Shown here: piece after piece, positions 1-7,134 of the stretch | Layout: each line of letters begins with the position of its first letter | Position numbering within the stretch: position 1 is the first letter of the stretch | Origin: Oscillospiraceae bacterium | Lineage (GTDB): Bacteria; Bacillota; Clostridia; Oscillospirales; Oscillospiraceae | Direction of reading: 5' to 3' | NCBI GenBank assembly: GCA_021202845.1 | Contig: JAJQCF010000010.1 | Location: 1 to 64,000, forward strand | Length of the DNA stretch: 64,000 bases | Notes under the pieces: model-generated | Database searches by the model: none | What the model saw: the letters and a program-made list of their open reading frames with translations, nothing else | What the model was told of the DNA's origin: nothing | Made by a program: the position numbers and the translations under genes

Positions 1-182
1 TTTGAACTAAAGCCACGTTTGCTTGCTCTAAAGTCATTTAATCATTGTATCCTTAGTACTGTACCTGATTATACATTTATTTTGTCTGATTGAAAAGACA
101 TTTTTCGCTCCGCGCTCAGATTATAATGTTAAGGGCAGGGCTTGTGCGCGGGTCCTGCAATTCGAGCAGGGAGGTGACGCGC

Positions 183-1235
183 GTGAAAAAGACGGTTATC
201 TGCGCGGCGCTCGTGGCAATGGCCGTCAAGTTAGCGGCGGCGGCGGGCGTGGGCAGCGCCGTGGGAACGTGGCTCTCCAACGCGGCGGAGGACGGCAGCC
301 TTGTCTCCGCCACGCTGCGGCTGGAGCTGGGCACAGACGCGGGCGACAGCTCCGCCGCCGTGTCCGTTCCCACGCCGCAGCCGACGGAAACGGCATACAC
401 TGAGACGCTGCTGCTGGTGCAGACGACGCCGAGCGCGGAGATTACGCAGGAGGAAACGGAGACGCCGGAGGATGAGGAGACGGAAATACTCCCCGCCGCC
501 ATAAGCAGCACGGCTACAATTAAAAACGACACCTCGATTGACGTGGACATCGAGGCGCTCTCGGCGGAAGGGCTGAGCCTGACGCTGCAAGCGGGCGAGC
601 CGCAGATTCTCATCGTCCACACCCACGGCAGCGAGGCCTACACAATGGACGGCGACGACGTTTACGAGGAATCCGACGAGAGCCGCACGCAGGACAAGAG
701 CCATAACGTAATCCGCGTCGGCGACGAGCTGGCGGAAAAGCTCCGCGAGTGCGGCCTGAACGTCATACACGACCGCGAAATTTACGACTACCCCAGCTAC
801 ACCGGCTCCTACTCCCGCAGCGCGGAGGCGGTCGCGAGCTATTTGGAAAAGTACCCGTCCATAGCCATTGTCATAGACCTGCACCGCGACGCCATCGGCA
901 GCGGCGACGTTATCTACAAGACCGTGGCCGAGGCGGACGGCGAGAGCTGCGCGCAGGTGATGCTGGTGGTCGGCACGGGCGAAAACGGTCTGTATCACCC
1001 CAATTGGCGGGAAAACCTCAAGCTCGCGCTCTATATGCAGAACGCAATGGACGCGCGCTACAAGACCTTGGCGCGGCCCATAGAGTTAGAGCCGGAGCGC
1101 TACAACCAGCAGCTCACCACGGGCTCGCTCATACTTGAGGTCGGCTCCTCCGGCAACACGCTGGCGGAGGCGCTGAAGGCCATAGACCTTTTCGCCGCCT
1201 CCGTGGGGCCGGCGCTGGCCAAGCTCGTGGCGTAG
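183..1235 (+). CDS. spoIIP: Stage II sporulation protein P (peptidoglycan hydrolase)
   Basis: 350-residue SpoIIP-family protein. In the SpoIID-SpoIIM-SpoIIP complex it acts as the amidase/endopeptidase that cuts septal peptidoglycan so the mother-cell membrane can engulf the forespore. A short N-terminal hydrophobic anchor is followed by a low-complexity acidic Pro/Thr/Glu linker (about residues 55-110), then the catalytic domain with the HTHGSEAY motif near residue 146, the IDLHRD motif, and a conserved C-terminal half ending in a Gly/Ser/Leu-rich strand. I chose GTG at 183 because GGGAGGTG lies 7-8 bases upstream; an in-frame ATG at 90 has no ribosome binding site. I see no terminator before the next gene. 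Confidence 0.93.
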   Translation: MKKTVICAALVAMAVKLAAAAGVGSAVGTWLSNAAEDGSLVSATLRLELGTDAGDSSAAVSVPTPQPTETAYTETLLLVQTTPSAEITQEETETPEDEETEILPAAISSTATIKNDTSIDVDIEALSAEGLSLTLQAGEPQILIVHTHGSEAYTMDGDDVYEESDESRTQDKSHNVIRVGDELAEKLRECGLNVIHDREIYDYPSYTGSYSRSAEAVASYLEKYPSIAIVIDLHRDAIGSGDVIYKTVAEADGESCAQVMLVVGTGENGLYHPNWRENLKLALYMQNAMDARYKTLARPIELEPERYNQQLTTGSLILEVGSSGNTLAEALKAIDLFAASVGPALAKLVA

Positions 1236-1291
1236 CGCGGGCAATTTTGCCGCGGCGGAGGGTATTTTATATCCTGCGCAAGGGAATAATT

Positions 1292-1320
1292 CTCCTGAGA
1301 AAATTTTTAGCTCAGGAGGT
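1292..1320 (+). promoter_or_regulatory. Hairpin that masks the Shine-Dalgarno of the CBS gene
   Basis: CTCCTGAG (1292-1299) pairs perfectly with CTCAGGAG (1311-1318) across an 11-base A/T-rich loop. The right arm contains most of the Shine-Dalgarno AGGAGGT at 1314-1320, which serves the GTG start at 1328. In RNA this would hide the ribosome binding site, so it is a candidate translational switch or simple RNA thermometer. The pairing is seen directly; the function is inferred. Confidence 0.55.
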
Positions 1321-1327
1321 AACACTT

Positions 1328-1756
1328 GTGAACGTAGAGCAGATTATGTCGCAGAATGTTGTGTCCATTAGCCGGAGCGAGAGCGTGAGCGCGGCGGCGC
1401 GGCTGCTGCGGCGGTGCAACCTCGGCGCGCTGCCGGTATGCGACGAGCAGGGCAGGCTGCGCGGCATGGTGACGGACAGGGACATCGTGACCCGCTGCGT
1501 GGCGGAGGGCATGGACCCCACGGAGGTCAAGGTGAACGAGATAATGACGCGCGGCGTGGTGACGGCCTCGCCCGCGGACAGCGTAAGCGCGGCGGCGGGG
1601 AGCATGGAGCGCGACAGGGTGCGCCGCCTGCCGGTTGTCAGCGGAGGCCGCCTTGTGGGCATGGTGACGCTCTGCGACCTCGCGCGCCGTCAGGGCTGCG
1701 AAATGGAGGCTTCGGCGGCTTTATCGGAGATAAGCAAAAATATTTTGAAAAAATGA
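1328..1756 (+). CDS. CBS-domain pair protein
   Basis: 142-residue protein made almost entirely of two tandem CBS domains (about residues 3-60 and 68-125), each with the MVTxRDI / MVTLCDLA-type strand-loop that binds the ribose of adenine nucleotides. Stand-alone CBS pairs sense AMP/ATP or similar ligands and regulate a partner, which cannot be named from sequence. The start is GTG 1328, 7 bases after AGGAGGT; the longer frame from 1247 has no ribosome binding site. The upstream SD-masking hairpin suggests translational control. A perR promoter follows directly. Confidence 0.85.
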   Translation: MNVEQIMSQNVVSISRSESVSAAARLLRRCNLGALPVCDEQGRLRGMVTDRDIVTRCVAEGMDPTEVKVNEIMTRGVVTASPADSVSAAAGSMERDRVRRLPVVSGGRLVGMVTLCDLARRQGCEMEASAALSEISKNILKK

Positions 1757-1764
1757 AAAAACTC

Positions 1765-1793
1765 TTTACAAACGCGCGGGAATATGTTATAGT
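1765..1793 (+). promoter_or_regulatory. SigA-type promoter of perR
   Basis: TTTACA (1765-1770), a 17-base spacer and TATAGT (1788-1793), about 60 bases upstream of the perR start. Close to the vegetative consensus. Confidence 0.7.
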
Positions 1794-1804
1794 AATAATG
1801 CAAA

Positions 1805-1819
1805 TGATAACTATTAGCG
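1805..1819 (+). promoter_or_regulatory. Fur/Per-box-like operator at the perR start site
   Basis: TGATAAC-T-ATTAGCG is an imperfect 7-1-7 inverted repeat that matches 11 of 14 half-site bases of the Fur-type TGATAAT-N-ATTATCA box. It sits about 12 bases downstream of the -10 element, where a repressor would block transcription, so autoregulation by the following Fur-family gene is likely. Confidence 0.45.
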
Positions 1820-1855
1820 TTATGCAACAATAAAAAGGCAAAGGGGAGGGTGAAC

Positions 1856-2275
1856 GTGCCGACTGTCACAAGGCGATACAGCAAAAAGCGTCAGGCCATT
1901 TTGGACGCCATACGCTCAACGGACAGCCACCCCGGCGCGGAGTGGATTTACAGCCGCCTCAAGTCGGACTACCCCAGCCTCAGCCTTGCGACCGTCTACC
2001 GCAACCTGCGCAGCTTCGCCGACGAGGGAGAAATAAGCTGCGTGGGTACGGTACAGGGCAGCGAGCGCTACGACCGCAACACAAAGCCCCACGCGCACCT
2101 TGTCTGCGAGGCGTGCGGCGCGGTCATTGACCTCGAGGGCATAGACGCCGCCGCGGACTACGCCGAGGCGGAGCGCGAGAGCGGCGGACGTGTCCACACC
2201 CACAGCCTCACGTTTACGGGTCTGTGCGGCAACTGTGTATCCAAAGGGGAGCGCATCCCCTCTGGCAATATATAA
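1856..2275 (+). CDS. perR: Fur-family peroxide/metal regulator (PerR-like)
   Basis: 139-residue Fur-family repressor. An N-terminal winged helix (residues about 8-75, with the HPGAEWIY and LATVYRNL segments) binds DNA. The C-terminal dimerisation domain carries the structural zinc pair CEAC and CGNC and the HTHSLTF metal-site region. Placement directly upstream of a rubrerythrin gene, with no terminator between them, points to PerR (peroxide sensing through a His-oxidisable metal site) rather than Fur or Zur. That is an inference from context. GTG 1856 is preferred because the GGGGAGGG ribosome site overlaps the alternative GTG at 1850. Confidence 0.85.
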   Translation: MPTVTRRYSKKRQAILDAIRSTDSHPGAEWIYSRLKSDYPSLSLATVYRNLRSFADEGEISCVGTVQGSERYDRNTKPHAHLVCEACGAVIDLEGIDAAADYAEAERESGGRVHTHSLTFTGLCGNCVSKGERIPSGNI

Positions 2276-2306
2276 AATTAAAACTATAAATCAGGAGGAA
2301 AAAATT

Positions 2307-2891
2307 ATGGCAAAATGGATATGCCCCGTGTGCGGCTATGTTTACGAAGGAGAAAATCCCCCCGCAGAGTGCCCCGTCTGCCACGTTCCCGGCAGCAAGT
2401 TCACCAAGCAGGAGGGCGAAATGCAGCTCGCCGCCGAGCACGTCTACGGCGTCGGCGCGAAGTCCATTGCTGACAGCGATGCCAGCGCGGAGGACAAGGC
2501 ATACATGATGGAGCAGCTCAAGGCCAACTTCGACGGCGAGTGCTCCGAGGTCGGAATGTACCTGTGCATGGCGCGCATCGCGCACCGCGAGGGCTACCCC
2601 GAAATCGGCCTTTACTGGGAAAAGGCTGCCTACGAGGAGGCCGAGCACGCCGCCAAGTTCGCGGAGCTGCTGGGCGAGAGCCTTGAATCGAACATGACCG
2701 CCTCCACCAAGGCCAACCTCGCATGGCGCGTGGACTGCGAGTACGGCGCAACTCAGGGCAAGGTTGATTTGGCCGCCTGCGCCAAGCGCAACGGTCTGGA
2801 CGCCATCCACGACACCGTCCACGAAATGGCCCGCGACGAGGCTCGCCACGGCAAGGCGCTCAAGGGCCTGCTGGAGCGCTACTTCGGCTGA
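2307..2891 (+). CDS. Rubredoxin-rubrerythrin fusion (reverse rubrerythrin type)
   Basis: 194-residue non-haem iron peroxidase that reduces hydrogen peroxide in anaerobes. The N-terminus is a rubredoxin domain ([12 protein letters not shown]; four Cys for one iron, residues about 5-35). It is followed by a ferritin-like four-helix domain with ExxH-type ligands ([27 protein letters not shown]). The rubredoxin-first order is the 'reverse' arrangement typical of clostridial oxidative-stress enzymes. ATG 2307 has the strong site TCAGGAGGA. It probably shares a transcript with the PerR gene 31 bases upstream and ends at a strong terminator. Confidence 0.93.
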   Translation: MAKWICPVCGYVYEGENPPAECPVCHVPGSKFTKQEGEMQLAAEHVYGVGAKSIADSDASAEDKAYMMEQLKANFDGECSEVGMYLCMARIAHREGYPEIGLYWEKAAYEEAEHAAKFAELLGESLESNMTASTKANLAWRVDCEYGATQGKVDLAACAKRNGLDAIHDTVHEMARDEARHGKALKGLLERYFG

Positions 2892-2910
2892 CAGCTTACA
2901 TAAAAATTTT

Positions 2911-2952
2911 CGAGCGGACAAGCCCCAACCGGCGTGTCCGCTCGCTTTTTTA
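2911..2952 (+). terminator. Rho-independent terminator after rubrerythrin
   Basis: CGAGCGGACA (2911-2920) pairs with TGTCCGCTCG (2935-2944) and is followed by CTTTTTT. Strong 10-bp stem. Confidence 0.9.
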
Positions 2953-3066
2953 ATTATAAAAACAGCCGCGGACAATCGCCCGCGGCACACAACATTGTAA
3001 TTATAGCATAAGCGCGCCTGTATGGGAAGTAAAAAATTTAGCATTAAATTTATACAAAATGCGCTC

Positions 3067-3095
3067 TTTACAGGGCAGAAATTTTGTGCTATATT
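3067..3095 (+). promoter_or_regulatory. Strong SigA-type promoter driving a non-coding transcript
   Basis: TTTACA (3067-3072), 17-base spacer, TATATT (3090-3095). No open frame of useful length lies on the plus strand for the next 380 bases, so the product is probably RNA. Confidence 0.65.
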
Positions 3096-3101
3096 TAAGA
3101 C

Positions 3102-3350
3102 ACAAGAAAGATGTTAAACAAAGAAGGGCGGTGGTAACGTCCTGAGACATCTGGAGGGGAGAAAACCGAAAAGGAATTTTCCCAATGCGGCCGGAACCGC
3201 AAATTTACTGAAAGGGGCTGATTCCGATGTACCATTTAGCATACAGCACACAGAATAATGAAAGGAATGAGTCCAATGTGCTGTCTAACAGGAAAGCAGA
3301 TATCTTTTAAGGCAAGGTCAAATGCTCACGGAGGCTAAAATCCGATTACA
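3102..3350 (+). ncRNA. Candidate structured non-coding RNA
   Basis: No coding frame, but many helices. GGGCG/CGTCC (3126-3130/3138-3142); a long-range ACATC/GATGT helix (3147-3151/3226-3230) that encloses a GGG...CCC stem and the TGCGG/CCGCA hairpin (3186-3190/3197-3201); a perfect 8-bp ACAGCACA/TGTGCTGT helix (3243-3250/3277-3284); and a CGGA/TCCG hairpin near 3335. It lies directly behind a near-consensus promoter. It lacks the conserved cores I know for tmRNA, RNase P, SRP and 6S RNA. Size and setting recall large clostridial RNAs such as the raiA class, but I cannot confirm a family. The 3' end is uncertain; a hairpin at 3456-3482 could terminate it. Confidence 0.5.
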
Positions 3351-3455
3351 TATAACTTTATATAGATTGACAATTTACCGTTAAAGATACATAAATGCTG
3401 ACCAAAAAATAATAAACTCCTCGCAAGCAAACGAGAAGTAATTAAAAAATAATTT
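3351..3455. other. AT-rich intergenic stretch
   Basis: No gene seen. It holds a possible second promoter on the plus strand: TTGACA (3367-3372), 17 bases, CATAAA (3390-3395). Otherwise nothing recognisable. Confidence 0.3.
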
Positions 3456-3490
3456 CCGCAAGGCTGAAAAAATGCCTTGCGGATTTTATA
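3456..3490 (+). terminator. Hairpin with T-rich flanks, probable terminator
   Basis: CCGCAAGGC (3456-3464) pairs with GCCTTGCGG (3474-3482), followed by ATTTTATATTT on the plus strand; the minus-strand side is also T-rich. It could end the upstream non-coding transcript or back up the ribosomal-protein terminator. Confidence 0.55.
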
Positions 3491-3502
3491 TTTACAGATA
3501 GC

Positions 3503-3538
3503 AAAAACTCGTCCGCTGCGTTTTCGCGTCAGCGGACG
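3503..3538 (-). terminator. Terminator of the infC-rpmI-rplT operon
   Basis: CGTCCGCTG (3510-3518) pairs with CAGCGGACG (3530-3538). Read on the minus strand it is followed by AGTTTTTGC. It lies 13 bases past the rplT stop codon. Confidence 0.8.
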
Positions 3539-3550
3539 GGTGAAGCTCGC

Positions 3551-3904
3551 TTAAAGAGCGGCCTTGGCCTTTTCGCACAGGGCGGTGAAGGCTTCGGGGT
3601 TGTGTATTGCGGTCTCGGAGAGCATCTTGCGGTTCATGTCGATGCCGCAGAGCTTGAGGCCGTGCATAAAGGTGGAATAGTTCATGCCGTTGGCCTTGCA
3701 GCCGGCGCTTATACGGGTAATCCAAAGCTGACGGAAGTCACGCTTTTTCTGCTTGCGTCCGATATATGCGTAACGGCCGGATTTCATCACGGCCTCGTTG
3801 GCCATTTTGAAGTGCTTGGACTTGGAGCCCCAGTAGCCGCTGGCCAGACCGAGTGTCTTTTTTCTGCGCTTGCGCGTCATCATCGCGCCTTTAACTCTTG
3901 CCAT
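3551..3904 (-). CDS. rplT: 50S ribosomal protein L20
   Basis: 117 residues, the usual L20 length, with the basic N-terminal tail ([16 protein letters not shown]) and the conserved [14 protein letters not shown] region. L20 is an early 23S rRNA-binding assembly protein. In Firmicutes it represses its own operon by binding the infC leader. Last gene of infC-rpmI-rplT, 14 bases after rpmI, with AAGGAGG before the ATG. Confidence 0.98.
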   Translation of the reverse strand: MARVKGAMMTRKRRKKTLGLASGYWGSKSKHFKMANEAVMKSGRYAYIGRKQKKRDFRQLWITRISAGCKANGMNYSTFMHGLKLCGIDMNRKMLSETAIHNPEAFTALCEKAKAAL

Positions 3905-3918
3905 TTCTCAAAACCTCC

Positions 3919-4122
3919 TTATTTGTACGGAATCATTTTCTTGATGGCGGCCACATTGGTCTTGTCAGCCATCGTGTTCTTGCGGAGGCCTCTCTTGCGC
4001 TTGGTGGTCTTACCGTGACCGTTGAGCAGGTGGCTCTTGTAGGCGTGCGCTCTTTTTACTCTGCCGGATTTGGTGAGATTGAATCTCTTTTTTGCACCGG
4101 AATGTGTTTTCAGCTTGGGCAT
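3919..4122 (-). CDS. rpmI: 50S ribosomal protein L35
   Basis: 67-residue basic protein with the L35 signature [14 protein letters not shown] at the N-terminus. A component of the large ribosomal subunit, encoded between infC and rplT in the order conserved across bacteria. The start has AAGGAAGGAG about 10 bases upstream. Confidence 0.98.
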   Translation of the reverse strand: MPKLKTHSGAKKRFNLTKSGRVKRAHAYKSHLLNGHGKTTKRKRGLRKNTMADKTNVAAIKKMIPYK

Positions 4123-4143
4123 ATGTGTTTTCTCCTTCCTTGG

Positions 4144-4659
4144 TTACTGCTTTTTCGGCGAGAGGAACATTGACATATTGCGCCCCTCTAACTTGGGGTT
4201 TTTGTCCATATTGGCAACTTCTCCGCACTTTTCAGCAAAGTCCTTCAACAGCTTTTCGCCGATGTTGGTGTGCGCCATTTCACGTCCGCGGAAACGAACC
4301 GTCACTTTCAGCCGGTCGCCCTCGGAAAGAAACTTCTGTCCGGCGCGGAGCTTGGTGTTGAAGTCGTTTTCGCCGATGCTCGGAGACATACGAATCTCCT
4401 TGACCTCGATGACGTGCTGGTTCTTTCTGGCTTCCTTTTCCCGCTTAGCCTGCTCGAAACGGTACTTTCCGTAGTCCATTATCTTGCAGACCGGCGGCTT
4501 GGAGCCGGGGGCAATCATGACAAGGTCTAAGTCCTTGCCGTATGCTATTTCCAGCGCTTCGGCAGAACTCATTATGCCAAGCTGCTCACCCGTGTCGCTT
4601 ATAAGGCGGATTTCTGCGGCAGCGATTTCGTCATTCACCAAGTAGTCAACGTTTGCTAT
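4144..4659 (-). CDS. infC: Translation initiation factor IF-3 (probable AUA start)
   Basis: About 171 residues with both IF-3 domains: N-terminal YLVNDEI...IRLI region, helical linker rich in Lys/Glu, then the C-domain VKEIRMSPSIGENDF and FRGREMAH. It binds the 30S subunit and enforces start-codon and initiator-tRNA selection. An open frame continues to 4710, but GGAGGTG lies at about 4666-4672 and the only plausible start after it is ATA at 4657-4659. Rare non-AUG starts (AUU, AUA, AUC) are the known basis of IF-3 autoregulation. The GTG in VNDEI (a few codons in) is less well placed. Confidence 0.9.
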   Translation of the reverse strand: MANVDYLVNDEIAAAEIRLISDTGEQLGIMSSAEALEIAYGKDLDLVMIAPGSKPPVCKIMDYGKYRFEQAKREKEARKNQHVIEVKEIRMSPSIGENDFNTKLRAGQKFLSEGDRLKVTVRFRGREMAHTNIGEKLLKDFAEKCGEVANMDKNPKLEGRNMSMFLSPKKQ

Positions 4660-4673
4660 CTCCGAACACCTCC

Positions 4674-4717
4674 AAAAAATTAAACGGACGCTCTCGGCGC
4701 CCGCACACAAGTCGTCC
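4674..4717 (-). promoter_or_regulatory. Attenuator-like hairpin in the infC leader
   Basis: On the minus strand GGACG (4717-4713) pairs with CGTCC (4690-4686), followed by GTTTAATTTTTT immediately before the infC ribosome site. A second helix, CCCCT with AGGGG, lies just upstream and could compete. Placement and design match the L20-controlled transcription attenuators of Firmicutes infC leaders; regulation by L20 is inferred. Confidence 0.5.
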
Positions 4718-4821
4718 CCCTCTTGCTCGGCATTAGGGGAGCGATGTTATTAACCGCAGCGCGCCGTTCAAGCGGCGGCAGGGTGAGGCGGACAGCCGTG
4801 CCTTCTTTGTTTTACCGAGAT

Positions 4822-4850
4822 ATTATAACAGCACGCCGCGCCGTTGTCAA
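4822..4850 (-). promoter_or_regulatory. SigA consensus promoter of infC operon
   Basis: Minus strand TTGACA (4850-4845), 17-base spacer, TATAAT (4827-4822): a perfect match to both hexamers. It gives a leader of about 155 bases ahead of infC. Confidence 0.85.
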
Positions 4851-4917
4851 CGATTTTTTTCCCTTTGCGCAAAATTTTTTCTGCCGCCCGCAAATATTTA
4901 TTTTTTTCACTTTTCTG

Positions 4918-4946
4918 TTGCGGTTTTCCGCCGCGTCGTGTAAAAT
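4918..4946 (+). promoter_or_regulatory. Promoter of small membrane protein gene
   Basis: TTGCGG (4918-4923), 17 bases, TAAAAT (4941-4946), 36 bases upstream of the ATG at 4982. Divergent from the infC promoter. Confidence 0.55.
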
Positions 4947-4981
4947 GTGGCTGCGGCGTATTCAGCAAAGGAGAGCGAAGA

Positions 4982-5212
4982 ATGAAAAAGCTAAATATTT
5001 TTCTGAACATTTTGATAGGCGCATTCGTCGGCGTATTTGTCGGGCATGGGATTTATGTCTGTTGGGATTTCAAAACTCACCCCGATTTGTATGCCGCGTG
5101 GTCTGCTCCTTGGTACACAAGCATTTTGGCATATGGGGCGGCTGCATTAGCTGTTGTTGTGGTGGCTGTTGTAGCGAAAATAGTAATCAAAAAATATGGG
5201 AGCGAACATTAA
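4982..5212 (+). CDS. Small two-helix membrane protein, unknown function
   Basis: 76 residues. Two predicted membrane segments: residues about 5-27 (Gly/Val rich, LNILIGAFVGVFVG) and about 46-68 (YGAAALAVVVVAVVAKIVI). A short linker carries several Trp/Tyr residues, and the tail is basic. The start has GGAGAGCGAAG upstream. I do not recognise the family. It sits alone between the infC promoter and the next gene, with its own promoter. Confidence 0.7.
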   Translation: MKKLNIFLNILIGAFVGVFVGHGIYVCWDFKTHPDLYAAWSAPWYTSILAYGAAALAVVVVAVVAKIVIKKYGSEH

Positions 5213-5411
5213 CATCAATATGTTGTTCTGCCCCTAAATGCAAGCGGGAAACCGTGTTTATGCGGCCGCTATGGCAGTTATCTTTGTATTATCGTTCTTT
5301 GGGGAGAGCGGTAGCAGGAAGAAGTAAGCGCCTAAACGTAAAAATTATGCCGCCCGCTTAAATAAAACCGCCCCGAGCGTGAAACACTGTATATATGGGG
5401 AGGGGCGGAAA

Positions 5412-5801
5412 ATGGCTTTATGTGAATTTTTGTGGGCGTTTGCTATGGGCGCTTTCGGTTACGGTGCTATGGAGCTTGTGTGGCGCGGCTGGACGCACTG
5501 GACAATGCTGATAGACGGCGGGGTGTGCTTTTCGCTGATATACTTCACGGCCACGCGGCTGAATGTCTCGCTCTGGCGCGGTATGCTGGCCAGCGCCGCC
5601 GCCATAACGCTGGTGGAGCTGGTGAGCGGCGTTATTGTCAACATCAGTCTCGGCTGGAACGTCTGGGACTACTCGGCCGAGCCGTTCAATCTTTTGGGGC
5701 AAATCTGCCCGCTCTACTGCCTCATATGGCTGGCAATCTCGCCGCCGTGCATAGCGCTGGCGCGCTATATGCGCCGCCGTCTGCTGCCGCGGGGAGCCTG
5801 A
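5412..5801 (+). CDS. Putative ABC-transporter type IV (CmpB-like) membrane protein
   Basis: 129 residues, nearly all hydrophobic, with about four membrane helices. The WEL/VWRGWTHWTMLIDGGVCF, VELVSGVIVN and WNVWDYSAEPFNLLGQICPLYCLIWL segments resemble the family labelled 'putative ABC transporter type IV' in clostridia, a group with no proven transport role. The ATG at 5412 is preceded by GGGAGGGG. A bidirectional terminator follows. Family assignment is from memory of the WDYS / GQICP motif and is moderate. Confidence 0.65.
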   Translation: MALCEFLWAFAMGAFGYGAMELVWRGWTHWTMLIDGGVCFSLIYFTATRLNVSLWRGMLASAAAITLVELVSGVIVNISLGWNVWDYSAEPFNLLGQICPLYCLIWLAISPPCIALARYMRRRLLPRGA

Positions 5802-5813
5802 GCAAAGCAAAAA

Positions 5814-5853
5814 CCCGCCGGACACGTTTTGCGCGTTCGGCGGGTCGGCTTTT
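5814..5853 (-). terminator. Bidirectional terminator between CmpB-like gene and lysC
   Basis: CCCGCCG (5814-5820) pairs with CGGCGGG (5838-5844). T-runs lie on both sides, the stronger one on the minus strand (GTTTTTGC), where it ends the hom-lysC transcript. Confidence 0.8.
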
Positions 5854-5861
5854 GTGCGTTA

Positions 5862-7064
5862 TCAGAAGAACTTGGCGTGTATGGCGGCAACCGCGTCGTC
5901 GGCGCGGGACTCGTCTATGAGGACGGAGACTTTTATTTCACTGGTGGAAATCATCTGAATGTTTATGCTGGTCTCGTAGAGCGCCTCGAACATCATGGAG
6001 GCGATGCCGGCGGAGTCCATCATGCCGGTGCCGACTATGCTGACCTTGGCCACGGTGGTGTCGAGGCTCACGTGGTCAAAGCCGATGCTGTCCTTGTAGG
6101 CGGCCAGCTCCGACAGCGCGGTCTCGCCTAACTTCTGCGGGACGGTGAAGCTGATGTCGTTCGTCCCCTCGCGTCCCATAGACTGCAAAATGACATCGAC
6201 ATTTATTTTGGCCTTGCCCATTACCTGAAAAACCTTATACGCCGCGCCGGGCTCGTCGGTCAGACCGACAACCGTGACGCGCGCCACGTTGGTATCCTTT
6301 GCGATACCGGCAATTTTCATCTTTTCCACGTTCTTGACGACCTCCTTGACTTTTGTACCGGGCTTTCTGACGTAGCTGGAGAGCACCTCCAAGTCCACCT
6401 TGAACCGCTTGGCCATTTCCACGGAGCGGTTGTGCAGCACCTGAGCGCCGAGGGAGCTCAGCTCCAGCATTTCGTCGTATGTTATCTCTTCCAGCTTCTT
6501 AGCGTTGGGAACCTTGCGCGGGTCGGCGGTGAAAACGCCTTCAACGTCGGTGTAAATCTGGCATTTGTCGGCGCGCAGCACGGCGGCTATGGCGACTGCC
6601 GTGGTGTCCGAGCCGCCGCGGCCGAGCGTTGTGATGTCGCCGCTCTTGTTTATGCCCTGAAATCCCGCGACTATGACAACCTTGTTCTTCGCCAGTTCCT
6701 CGCGCATACGCTCTGTGTGTACCTTGCGGATGCGCGCCATGCCGTAGCTGGAGTCGGTTTCCACACCCACCTGCCAGCCGGTGAGGCTTATGGCGGGGAT
6801 ACGCATTTTTTGCAGCTGCATGGACATGAGCGCAATGGATATTTGTTCGCCGACGGACAGGAGCATATCCATTTCGCGGTTGGTCGCTCTGGGGTTTATC
6901 TCGCGGGCCTTCTGCACAAGGTCGTCCGTCGTGTCGCCCTGCGCGGATAAGACCACAACAACATCGTTGCCCTCGTTGTAGGTGTCGGCAATGATATTGG
7001 CAACCCGCTCAATTTTTTCGGCGTCGGCAACAGAGCTGCCGCCGAATTTTTGTACTATCAGCAT
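5862..7064 (-). CDS. lysC: Aspartate kinase
   Basis: 400-residue aspartokinase that phosphorylates L-aspartate, the first step to lysine, threonine and methionine. The kinase domain starts MLIVQKFGGSSV and has the TLGRGGSDTTAVA phosphate-binding loop. Two C-terminal ACT domains (from about residue 255) follow, VARVTVVGLTDEPG and VAKVSIVGTGMMDSAG, which normally bind lysine and/or threonine. It is the last gene of an apparent ACT protein - hom - lysC cluster, 70 bases after hom with no terminator between them. Full family length. Confidence 0.95.
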   Translation of the reverse strand: MLIVQKFGGSSVADAEKIERVANIIADTYNEGNDVVVVLSAQGDTTDDLVQKAREINPRATNREMDMLLSVGEQISIALMSMQLQKMRIPAISLTGWQVGVETDSSYGMARIRKVHTERMREELAKNKVVIVAGFQGINKSGDITTLGRGGSDTTAVAIAAVLRADKCQIYTDVEGVFTADPRKVPNAKKLEEITYDEMLELSSLGAQVLHNRSVEMAKRFKVDLEVLSSYVRKPGTKVKEVVKNVEKMKIAGIAKDTNVARVTVVGLTDEPGAAYKVFQVMGKAKINVDVILQSMGREGTNDISFTVPQKLGETALSELAAYKDSIGFDHVSLDTTVAKVSIVGTGMMDSAGIASMMFEALYETSINIQMISTSEIKVSVLIDESRADDAVAAIHAKFF

Positions 7065-7134
7065 TGGTCGATTCTCCTTTGGGGCGCGATAAAATCACCG
7101 CCCACAACATAATACTCCGAATAGCGCCGCGATG

